A stretch of 34,115 nt of DNA from positions 1 through 34,115 of the forward strand of contig QEUW01000042.1 in assembly GCA_003577005.1 (NCBI GenBank), in the 5' to 3' direction. A program made the position numbers and the translations under genes. Below, piece by piece: positions 17,073-23,347 of the stretch (positions are counted from its first letter, which is position 1; every line of letters begins with the position of its first letter). This DNA is from Chloroflexota bacterium (GTDB lineage Bacteria; Chloroflexota; Anaerolineae; Caldilineales; Caldilineaceae). The notes beneath the pieces were generated by a model, which saw only the letters and a program-made list of their open reading frames with translations, was not told where the DNA came from and made no database searches.

Positions 17073-17912
17073 CTAGGATACACTTGACCATGTATATCCA
17101 TCTACGGTCCGCCTTATCCTCCCCACCTCGGCAATATGGCTGGCGACGAGCAGGGCGTCTTCGGCGATGAACCGTTCGTTGAAGGTGGCGCGGCTCTGGC
17201 GATTGGCGGCGGCGTCGTTCCAAGGTGGCATCCACGCTGGCTGTTCGACTTCGGCGCTAATGTGATAGAGGTCACCGATACAGTAGAGGACCTGTCCCTC
17301 ACTCTGGACGCGCACCACCTGGTGGCCCGGTGACTCACCGGGTGCGGGGAGGATGGTCACACCGCCGGGCAGATCGGTCGGGTTGTCCACCAGTTCGAGC
17401 TGGTTGCGCCGGTGGAGCGCGCCAAAGGTGCGGCTCTCCAACGAGTTTGGATCGGCCAGCGCACCCTGCATCTTTTCCCAGTCGCCGCGACCTAGGTAGT
17501 GGCGGGCGTTGGGGAAGACCGGCATCCACACATCGCCTTCCGGTGCGGTCAGCGCATTGAAGTGGTCGCCGTGGGCATGGGTGATGATGACGTGGGTGAT
17601 CGCCTTTGGGCCAACGTCAATCTCCGCCAGGCTGGTGACCAGGTTCGGCGGCGGCGTGTAGCCAGGGATGAGGAGCGGGCTGTCGGGCGGATAGTCGTAG
17701 GCGCCAGCATCGACCAGAATCTGCGCACCGGGTATATCGAGCAAAATGCTCTGGATCGGCAGGTGAGCGGGTTGGTCAAAGAGGTCTCGATGCGTTGCGC
17801 GTTCCTCCTCAGTGGGTGACAACAATCCGTTGAGGTCCTCCTGGACATCGCCGATATTGATGATGTGGACACGGGTGGCTCCAACACCGATGGAACGGAT
17901 GTGATGGGGCAT
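17073..17912 (-). CDS. MBL-fold metallo-hydrolase
   Basis: The 279-residue protein carries the metallo-beta-lactamase metal motif HAHGDH at 112-117, inside THVIITHAHGDHFNAL. Further expected elements are the preceding LVDAGAYD strand, PGESPGHQVV with the next His, and IGDLYHI with the bridging Asp. A hydrolase acting on an ester, lactone or similar bond with two metal ions is expected; the substrate is unknown. Start ATG 17912 follows AAAGGAGAG; the longer frame to 17963 would put that site within the coding region. A good minus-strand promoter lies at 18054-18082. It sits in a block with a sulfatase and an enolase-superfamily enzyme, so a lactonase-like role in sugar breakdown is plausible but unproven. 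Confidence 0.88.
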   Translation of the reverse strand: MPHHIRSIGVGATRVHIINIGDVQEDLNGLLSPTEEERATHRDLFDQPAHLPIQSILLDIPGAQILVDAGAYDYPPDSPLLIPGYTPPPNLVTSLAEIDVGPKAITHVIITHAHGDHFNALTAPEGDVWMPVFPNARHYLGRGDWEKMQGALADPNSLESRTFGALHRRNQLELVDNPTDLPGGVTILPAPGESPGHQVVRVQSEGQVLYCIGDLYHISAEVEQPAWMPPWNDAAANRQSRATFNERFIAEDALLVASHIAEVGRIRRTVDGYTWSSVS

Positions 17913-18053
17913 ACTCTCTCCTTTGTGCAGATGACAGGTATAACAATGTTGATTACCATTCACCCTTTACGAGCTGCCGGTGACGGCGGCGCATCATCTG
18001 GAGACACGCCCGTTCGTCTGCGCCCGGTTCATTGTCCATTCTACTTTGCACTG

Positions 18054-18082
18054 AGTATAACCAGTTGCGATGCCTTAGTCAA
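18054..18082 (-). promoter_or_regulatory. Sigma-70-type promoter for the MBL hydrolase gene
   Basis: On the minus strand, TTGACT (18082-18077) and TATACT (18059-18054) are separated by exactly 17 bases. This is one of the best promoter matches in the window and predicts a leader of about 135 bases before ATG 17912. Confidence 0.6.
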
Positions 18083-18139
18083 TCCAGCCAATTCCCCTGG
18101 GGTGCGTCCAGGATTGGGGGCGAGAATTTGGCGCCACAA

Positions 18140-18205
18140 GCATTCCGGGAAAGGGCCGGCGCCCGTTTGCATGAACGGCGCCTCATTGGCCCTTTCCCGG
18201 AATGC
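18140..18205. repeat. 66-bp palindromic element with perfect 18-bp arms
   Basis: GCATTCCGGGAAAGGGCC (18140-18157) is the perfect reverse complement of 18188-18205. Inside, GGCGCCCGTT and AACGGCGCC pair again apart from one missing base, so nearly the whole 66 bases folds back. It lies in the gene-free stretch 17913-18406, downstream of the enolase-type gene. It may be a terminator or a dispersed foldback repeat. Apart from this, the short palindrome at 18215 and the promoter, I see nothing in that stretch. Confidence 0.75.
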
Positions 18206-18214
18206 AGGGTCAGC

Positions 18215-18233
18215 GGCAAGATGCCACCTTGCC
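18215..18233. repeat. Short palindrome, GGCAAGATGCC family copy 1
   Basis: GGCAAG-atgccac-CTTGCC forms a 6-bp stem. The full core GGCAAGATGCCAyCTTGCCC recurs at 19602-19622, indicating a dispersed family. Confidence 0.5.
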
Positions 18234-18406
18234 CTCGATTGGACCGCCCCCACTTCAAGACACACCTATTTACCCCGCGGCTTCTCAAAAGTCAGGTGAA
18301 TGAGTAAGAACCGCGGGTGTACAGAAAGACGCCGATTCTCGGTGCTCGGGCACAAATCCGCGCTTTGCTGTCAATTCACGGTGCTGGGCTCCACCTTCGC
18401 GATGCC

Positions 18407-19579
18407 CTATTCGCCACGCATGACGTATTGGAGCACCGCCTCGCTCGGCTCGACACCCAACCCTGGCCCATCCGGCAGATAGAAATAGCCGGCTTCACAT
18501 CGCATGTTGCCATCGATAAATTGCAGATTGCGGTCGAAGATCGAGTGCTGGTACTCGTGCATCACCAGGTTCGCGAGCGCGGCAGAGACGTGGAGGCTGG
18601 CAGCCTGGGCGATCCCCACACCGATGGTGGCGTGGGGCATGACCTGGCAGTGAAAGGCGCGCGCCATCTGGCAGACCTGCCAAAACTGGGTAATGCCCAT
18701 GTGCGCCATCTCCGGCTGGATGATGCTCATGCAGCGGTGGACAAAGCGCGGGCGGTACTCGAAGACGGTGCGTAATTCCTCGCCGATGGCGACCGGTGTT
18801 TTGACGGCCGCAGCCACGCGTGTCTGGCCCTCCAGATCTTCGGATTGGACGGGCGCTTCGGCCACAGCCAGGTCATAGGCTTCGAGCGCCGTAATCAGTT
18901 TGATCGCCTCCTGGTCGGTGTATTTCCAATGGAGGTCGGCCAGAATTTTGGGGCCTGGACCTATGGCCGCGCGGATGGCCTGCATCTCGGCCAGTTCGCC
19001 CTCGTGTGCGACGGCGGCGGCAAACTTGACTGCGGAAAAGCCCCGGTCGATCCAGGTTTTGGCCAACTGCGCCCGCTCTTCCACTGTGGCTTTGGGTAGA
19101 CCAGAGACGTAGGCGGGGATACGGGTATGGCGTTGCGCCCCCAGCAGTTTGCAGATGGGCAACCCTGTCAATTTGCCACGGAGGTCCCAGAGCGCAATAT
19201 CGATCCCCGCCAGGGCATCGACATAGAAGCCGCCAAAAAAGCCACGCACGCGCATGGCGTTGTACATATCCTCGGCAATGGCGACGGCATCGTGGGGGTC
19301 GCGGCCAAGAACCAGCGGTGTTAGGAGATCCTGTGCAATCAGCGCAACTGCCTCTGGCGCGACAACGCCAAAACTTTCGCCCCAGCCAATAAGACCCCTT
19401 TCCGTCTTTATCTTGACCAGCACCGTGTGGTCGTGGATGCTGTAGACGGTCTGGTTGCCGGGGCGGATGAAATAGCCCCGTTCGCTCACCTGTACGCCGG
19501 GCTCCAGGGGGCCCAGATAGGGGGTCTCGCGGGGGATGCGCAGCGGAAATAGCTCCAGCGCAGCAATGCGGTCTGTCAT
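18407..19579 (-). CDS. Mandelate racemase/muconate-lactonizing (enolase superfamily) enzyme
   Basis: This 390-residue enzyme has the N-terminal capping domain and the C-terminal barrel. Metal ligands are visible as Asp215 (ILADLHW), Glu241 (AVAEAP) and Glu267 (AIGEEL), and a general acid/base His316 (MPHATIG). The usual KxK at the end of the second barrel strand reads AVKFAAA, so Lys185 is kept but the second position is Ala187. Members are often acid-sugar dehydratases or epimerases, and the family cannot be narrowed from sequence alone. ATG 19579 follows AAAGGGGAA; the longer frame to 19615 would run into a palindrome. Divergent from the deaminase gene, with a 168-base gap between starts. 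Confidence 0.88.
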   Translation of the reverse strand: MTDRIAALELFPLRIPRETPYLGPLEPGVQVSERGYFIRPGNQTVYSIHDHTVLVKIKTERGLIGWGESFGVVAPEAVALIAQDLLTPLVLGRDPHDAVAIAEDMYNAMRVRGFFGGFYVDALAGIDIALWDLRGKLTGLPICKLLGAQRHTRIPAYVSGLPKATVEERAQLAKTWIDRGFSAVKFAAAVAHEGELAEMQAIRAAIGPGPKILADLHWKYTDQEAIKLITALEAYDLAVAEAPVQSEDLEGQTRVAAAVKTPVAIGEELRTVFEYRPRFVHRCMSIIQPEMAHMGITQFWQVCQMARAFHCQVMPHATIGVGIAQAASLHVSAALANLVMHEYQHSIFDRNLQFIDGNMRCEAGYFYLPDGPGLGVEPSEAVLQYVMRGE

Positions 19580-19599
19580 AGGTTCCCCTTTATTTGCTG

Positions 19600-19625
19600 G
19601 TGGGCAAGATGCCATCTTGCCCTAC
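19600..19625. repeat. Short palindrome, GGCAAGATGCC family copy 2
   Basis: GGGCAAGAT (19602-19610) and ATCTTGCCC (19614-19622) are perfect 9-bp arms around GCC, with GT and TAC flanks that extend the symmetry imperfectly. It lies upstream of the enolase-type gene start, in a divergent gap, so it could also form in that gene's mRNA leader. Confidence 0.6.
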
Positions 19626-19634
19626 AATCTATAA

Positions 19635-19664
19635 TTGAAGGATTCGGTCAAGCCGTGCTATATT
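19635..19664 (+). promoter_or_regulatory. Candidate promoter for the deaminase-nucleotidyltransferase pair
   Basis: TTGAAG (19635-19640) and TATATT (19659-19664) are 18 bases apart, and TGC before the -10 makes it extended (GTGCTATATT). The first coding start is 19748. Confidence 0.5.
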
Positions 19665-19747
19665 GGTCATGGCCATCAGGCCGGCTCTTTGCCAAGCATT
19701 GTCGCACAACTTTACTGATTTCACCATCCACATGCGGAGCACACCCT

Positions 19748-20326
19748 ATGTCTGAAGTACATTTGACGCTGCCGGATTGGACTCGCGCCGAGCTGGCAGC
19801 CCTGCCCCCGTTCTTGCCGACGTTGGAAGAACGCATGGCCGCCGTCATTCGTTTTTCGCAACTCAACTTTGAGCGCCAGACCGGCGGGCCCTTTGCGGCC
19901 GGCGTCTTTGAGCGTGACAGTGGGCGGCTGGTCGTGATCGGCGTCAACCGCGTCTTGCCCATGAACTGCTCGTCTGCCCACGCTGAGGTGATGGCGCTCT
20001 CGGTGGCGCAGCAACTGCTCGGCGCCTGGGATCTGGGTGGACCTGGCTTGCCGGCTCACCAGTTAGTGGTCAATTGGCGACCCTGTATCATGTGCTATGG
20101 GGCTGTAATCTGGTCGGGGGTCCGTTCGCTGGTCATTGCCGGTAGCGGGCCGGAACTGGAGGAGATCACCGGTTTCGACGAGGGCCCGGTTCCGGCGGGG
20201 TGGGCCGGCGAATTGCGCCACCGCGGGATCGAAGTGATCGACGGGGTGCTGCGCGAGGAGGCGCGCGCCGTTTTTGAGGCTTTTCGCGCCAGTGGCAACA
20301 TCGTCTACAACGCACGCCAAGGGTGA
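19748..20326 (+). CDS. Nucleoside/nucleobase deaminase (cytidine deaminase superfamily)
   Basis: The 192-residue protein contains the zinc motifs of the deaminase fold: HAE (His78, catalytic Glu80) and PCIMC (Cys113, Cys116), with RPCIMCYGAVIWSGVRSLVIA matching guanine deaminase/tRNA-adenosine deaminase-like enzymes. An N-terminal extension of about 45 residues and a C-terminal helical tail are present beyond the core. ATG 19748 is chosen because the upstream in-frame region holds the promoter and reads as noise. The stop overlaps a GTG of the next gene, whose more likely ATG lies 9 bases later, so the two genes are probably co-translated. The substrate (a base, a nucleoside or a modified base) is open. 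Confidence 0.85.
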   Translation: MSEVHLTLPDWTRAELAALPPFLPTLEERMAAVIRFSQLNFERQTGGPFAAGVFERDSGRLVVIGVNRVLPMNCSSAHAEVMALSVAQQLLGAWDLGGPGLPAHQLVVNWRPCIMCYGAVIWSGVRSLVIAGSGPELEEITGFDEGPVPAGWAGELRHRGIEVIDGVLREEARAVFEAFRASGNIVYNARQG

Positions 20327-20334
20327 ACCTGATC

Positions 20335-21216
20335 ATGCCTATTCCTGTCACGGTTCCCGCCGCAAAACGGGCAGTGCTCGATACCGTTGTGGATACACTG
20401 AAACAGATTCCCGGCGTTGAGGCAGTTGTCCTCGGCGGCTCCTATGCGCGCGGCACACAGCGGGAAGATTCTGACCTGGATATTGGCATCTACTATTCCC
20501 AGCAGACGCCCTTTGCGCTTGACGATGTGCGCCACCTTGCCCGCGCTATCTCGGTGAGTGGTGAGCCTGTCATGACCGGCTTTTATGAATGGGGGCCGTG
20601 GGTGAATGGCGGAGCCTGGATCAACACAGCCGCCGGCAAAGTCGATTTTCTCTATCGCAACCTCGACCAGGTGCAGCGCACGATCGACGACGCGCACCAC
20701 GGCGTCATCCAGCACGACTATGGGCAGCAGCCGGCGTACGGTTTCTACAGTGTCATTTATCTGGCCGAGACGGCGGTTTGTATTCCGCTGTACGACCCTG
20801 CACAGCACATTGCTCGCCTTAAAGCGCAGGTTACCACCTATCCACCCCGGCTCAAAGCGCGCATCATCGCCGATCATCTGTGGAGCGCGGAATTTACGTT
20901 GATCCATGCCCGCACGTTTGCAGCCACCGGTGATGTTTACAACACCGGTGGCTGCCTGACGCGTACGGCCGCCAATCTGACGCAGGCGCTCTTTGCGCTC
21001 AACGAGGTCTATTTCATGAGCGATAAGGGGGTCATGACCACGCTGGCAACCTTTTCCCTCCTGCCGCCCGGATATATAGAGCAGATGGAAGCGTTGCTTG
21101 CCGCTCCAGGGGCGACTGCCGCGGAGCTCAGCCGTACAGTGGCTGCTTGTGATGCGCTGTGGGCAAATGTTGTCGCTCTTACCTACGGGAGATATCAGCC
21201 CAAGTTTATTTTATAG
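20335..21216 (+). CDS. Nucleotidyltransferase-fold protein (polymerase beta superfamily)
   Basis: The 293-residue protein shows the nucleotidyltransferase signature GGSYARGT (34-41) followed by SDLDIGI with Asp47 and Asp49 as metal ligands. The third acidic residue is probably Asp in GKVDFLYR. The C-terminal half is helical (ALFALNEVYFMSDKG) and resembles DUF4037-like regions in such proteins. Similar proteins transfer nucleotides to small molecules or proteins; no target can be named. ATG 20335 has AAGGGTGA upstream; an alternative GTG at 20323 overlaps the deaminase stop. The link with the deaminase gene hints at a nucleotide-related role, which is inference. Confidence 0.83.
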   Translation: MPIPVTVPAAKRAVLDTVVDTLKQIPGVEAVVLGGSYARGTQREDSDLDIGIYYSQQTPFALDDVRHLARAISVSGEPVMTGFYEWGPWVNGGAWINTAAGKVDFLYRNLDQVQRTIDDAHHGVIQHDYGQQPAYGFYSVIYLAETAVCIPLYDPAQHIARLKAQVTTYPPRLKARIIADHLWSAEFTLIHARTFAATGDVYNTGGCLTRTAANLTQALFALNEVYFMSDKGVMTTLATFSLLPPGYIEQMEALLAAPGATAAELSRTVAACDALWANVVALTYGRYQPKFIL

Positions 21217-21260
21217 CCGTTCGAGGGATACGCAGAGCTGCTGCAACGATTTCTCTTCTT

Positions 21261-21288
21261 TTGTTGATGCGAACATTTGTGCTAGAAT
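21261..21288 (+). promoter_or_regulatory. Candidate promoter for the DinB-VOC pair
   Basis: TTGTTG (21261-21266) and TAGAAT (21283-21288) are 16 bases apart, with an extended TGTGC before the -10. The start codon at 21338 gives a leader of about 45 bases, including GGAGG just upstream of the ATG. Confidence 0.5.
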
Positions 21289-21337
21289 ATGGCTGTATCC
21301 CACCAATTCACGGCAGCGTACTACCCCGGAGGACACT

Positions 21338-21817
21338 ATGAACAGTATCATGACAGAATACTGGCCGACCTTCGAGATGTATCAGAGCCTGCGCACACAA
21401 CTGATGGAGATCCTCACCGACGAAGAACTTCGCTTCTCTCCCGGTGGGGCCAACCCGACCCTGGGCGCACTCTGCAAGGAGATCGGCGAGATCGAGCACG
21501 CTTATATCGAGTCATTCAAGCATTTTACGATGGACTTTTCTTATCGCAACCCAGAGGCGGCGTTGGAGCAGAGTGTGGCCCGCTTGACTGCCTGGTTTGC
21601 CGAGCTTGACCAGGAGTTGAAGGCGACTATCGCAGGGTTATCCGAGGAGGAGGTTCAAAACAAAGTCGTCGTGCGTGGGCCTAACTTTCAGTTGCCACTT
21701 CAGATTCAGCTGGCTGTGTATCAGGAGGCATTGCTGATTTTCTACGGTAAGGCCACTGTCTATCTCAAGGCGCTCAACAAAGAGCCATCGCAGCAGTGGC
21801 GCGAGTGGATCGGGTAA
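21338..21817 (+). CDS. DinB/YfiT-like four-helix protein
   Basis: The 159-residue protein is nearly all helical and resembles DinB-like proteins (PTLGALCKEIGEIEHAYIES, then WFAELDQELKATIAG, then LPLQIQLAVYQEALLIFYG). The family often binds a metal through three His residues and uses thiol cofactors in some members. Here His494-type spacing is incomplete: one clear His occurs in EIEHAY, while the late helix QLAVYQEALLIF lacks the usual His. Catalytic competence is therefore uncertain. ATG 21338 follows CGGAGG; longer frames run back into the nucleotidyltransferase gene. The next gene begins 18 bases after the stop, probably in the same transcript. Confidence 0.72.
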   Translation: MNSIMTEYWPTFEMYQSLRTQLMEILTDEELRFSPGGANPTLGALCKEIGEIEHAYIESFKHFTMDFSYRNPEAALEQSVARLTAWFAELDQELKATIAGLSEEEVQNKVVVRGPNFQLPLQIQLAVYQEALLIFYGKATVYLKALNKEPSQQWREWIG

Positions 21818-21835
21818 ACGAAAGGAGTCATCATC

Positions 21836-22222
21836 GTGGCTATCCAACCTGACATGATCGGTATCACCGTACGCGATATGGCTGCGGCGTTGCGCTTCTA
21901 TCGCCTGCTGGAGTTGGCGATCCCAGAGGGCGCCGAAACGCAGTCCCATGTAGAGGTCATTACGCCCAATGGTTATCGTATCGCCTGGGACACGGAAGAA
22001 ATGATGAGAGGGATCTATCCCGATTGGGTGCAGCCGGTGGGGCAGCGGGTGACGTTGGCCTTCAAATGTGATAGCCCAGCCGAGGTGGATGCCCTTTACC
22101 AGCGCATTCTGGACCACGGCTACCAGGGGTACAAAGCACCGTGGGATGCCTTTTGGGGCCAACGCTACGCAGTGGTACGCGACCCAGACGACAACTTGGT
22201 GGACCTCTTCGCTGCGCTCTAA
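21836..22222 (+). CDS. VOC family (glyoxalase/bleomycin-resistance fold) protein
   Basis: The 128-residue protein fits one pair of beta-alpha-beta-beta-beta modules: MIGITVRDMAAALRFYRLLEL at the start, then a second module beginning VTLAFKCDSPAEVDALYQRILDHGYQGYKAPWDAFWGQRYAVVRDPDDNLVDLF. The RDPDDN-LVDLF ending is typical and usually carries the final Glu/Asp metal-side contact. Members include glyoxalases, dioxygenases and drug-binding proteins; which of these applies is not readable. The start is GTG 21836 with AAAGGAG eight bases upstream. Its stop lies four bases from the convergent stop of the HD gene, leaving no room for a simple terminator. Confidence 0.85.
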   Translation: MAIQPDMIGITVRDMAAALRFYRLLELAIPEGAETQSHVEVITPNGYRIAWDTEEMMRGIYPDWVQPVGQRVTLAFKCDSPAEVDALYQRILDHGYQGYKAPWDAFWGQRYAVVRDPDDNLVDLFAAL

Positions 22223-22226
22223 GCGT

Positions 22227-22775
22227 TTACTTGAGTCCCGCCTCCAGATAGGGCCGGAAGTGCTCTAGGGGTGGTGTGACCATGCCGGGAACCTTGCCCA
22301 GGTCATCGAATCGGCGCAACTGCACTGCGGCGGCAAAATGTGGTGATGCTTCAAACGCCCGCACCTCTTCAGCGCTCATGGGGCCACCCTGTAAGGCTAA
22401 GCTTTGCACCGATGCCGGTGATAGGGTGGCGAAGTAGGCCGGGTCCACGGCGCAGAGATAGCGTTTGGCCGCCACATGCAGACGCCCTGGCTCGGTCACT
22501 TGGGGCACAAAGTATTGTTGCAGATAGTCGGCCCCGATCTGCTCGTGAACAGCGTCGATTCCCTGGTCAGCAACATCTTCGCCCAGGTCGTGGAGCAGGT
22601 GGCCGTAATCGTGGAGCAGGGCGGCAGCGATCAGCGTTGGCTCACAGCCCGCTTGTTCGGCAAAGGTGGCGCTCTGCAGCATGTGCTCTGCTTCCGTCAC
22701 TGCCTCCCCATAGCTGCGATGCCCCCGCTCGCGAAATGCGGCAAAGATCTGGTCGATGATCGAGCTGTCGTTCAT
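22227..22775 (-). CDS. HD-domain protein related to PhnZ-type phosphonate oxygenases
   Basis: The 182-residue HD protein has the metal residues expected of a mixed-valence diiron HD oxygenase: EHMLQ (His31), HDYGH (His55, Asp56, His59), a following His62/Asp63, and His77, with YGEAVTEAEH near the N-terminus. The C-terminal segment VQLRRFDDLGKVPGMVTPPLEHFRPYL resembles the phosphonate-degradation HD group. Those enzymes cleave hydroxylated aminophosphonates. No phosphonate uptake or hydroxylase gene is in the window, so the substrate may differ. The Tyr/Glu pair used by PhnZ is not cleanly matched here. ATG 22775 follows AGGAGAA, which abuts a strong hairpin. moaB lies upstream, 59 bases away. 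Confidence 0.72.
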   Translation of the reverse strand: MNDSSIIDQIFAAFRERGHRSYGEAVTEAEHMLQSATFAEQAGCEPTLIAAALLHDYGHLLHDLGEDVADQGIDAVHEQIGADYLQQYFVPQVTEPGRLHVAAKRYLCAVDPAYFATLSPASVQSLALQGGPMSAEEVRAFEASPHFAAAVQLRRFDDLGKVPGMVTPPLEHFRPYLEAGLK

Positions 22776-22787
22776 TCCATTTCTCCT

Positions 22788-22827
22788 AACAGACGATAGA
22801 CGATGAGACCATCGTCTATCGTCTGTT
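22788..22827. repeat. Perfect 17-bp inverted repeat next to the HD gene ribosome-binding site
   Basis: AACAGACGATAGACGAT (22788-22804) is exactly complementary to 22811-22827 around a 6-base loop. Each arm holds a small internal duplication of GACGAT. It fills most of the gap between the moaB stop and the HD gene start and ends a few bases from the GGAG of the HD gene. There is no T-run for a classical terminator. Confidence 0.8.
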
Positions 22828-22834
22828 ATTCTTC

Positions 22835-23347
22835 TCACCGGATCAATTCCCACGCCAGATGTTGAATCTCCGGCAGGATCAGCTTCTCTAGCGCCAGTTG
22901 CACCGCATTAGGCGAACCGGGCAGGCTAAAGATTACCCGGTTGCGATAGACCCCGGCGGTGGCTCGGCTGAGCATGGCGGCTGCACCTACCTGCTCATAG
23001 CTGAGCATCCGAAAGAGTTCGCCAAAGCCGGGCAGCGTCTTTTCCAACGCCTTGCTGATCACATCATAGGTGCGGTCGCGCTGGCTGATGCCCGTACCGC
23101 CGTTGAAGATGACCAGCCGGGCGGCGCCAGTGCTAAAATCTGCCAGCGCTTGCGCAACCTGATCCGGCTCGTCTTTCACGATGCGGTAATCGACAATCTG
23201 GTGACCCGCTGCCTCAGCCAGACTACGGATGAGTTGCCCGCTGCTGTCGGTTTCAGGCGTGCGGGTATCGCTCACTGTCACGATGGCAATGGGTACGCTA
23301 CCCTGTGCGCCGGCCTGCCGGCGATGATCGTCTGCGCTTGTATTCAA
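22835..23347 (-). CDS. moaB: Molybdenum cofactor biosynthesis protein MoaB (MogA/MoaB family)
   Basis: The 170-residue protein has the molybdopterin-binding signatures: [15 protein letters not shown] at the start, [10 protein letters not shown] in the middle, and [20 protein letters not shown] at the end. MoaB/MogA proteins adenylylate molybdopterin before metal insertion. The start is TTG 23347, overlapping the upstream subtilase stop as TTGA, with GAGGAG about nine bases upstream; this suggests translational coupling to a secreted protease gene, which is an odd partner. No other cofactor genes are nearby. The first 17 residues form a polar extension. Confidence 0.9.
   Translation of the reverse strand: MNTSADDHRRQAGAQGSVPIAIVTVSDTRTPETDSSGQLIRSLAEAAGHQIVDYRIVKDEPDQVAQALADFSTGAARLVIFNGGTGISQRDRTYDVISKALEKTLPGFGELFRMLSYEQVGAAAMLSRATAGVYRNRVIFSLPGSPNAVQLALEKLILPEIQHLAWELIR

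Noticed and set aside
22788..22827. CRISPR repeat unit
   Set aside because: Only one inverted pair with internal 6-base repetition; no regularly spaced repeats or cas genes.
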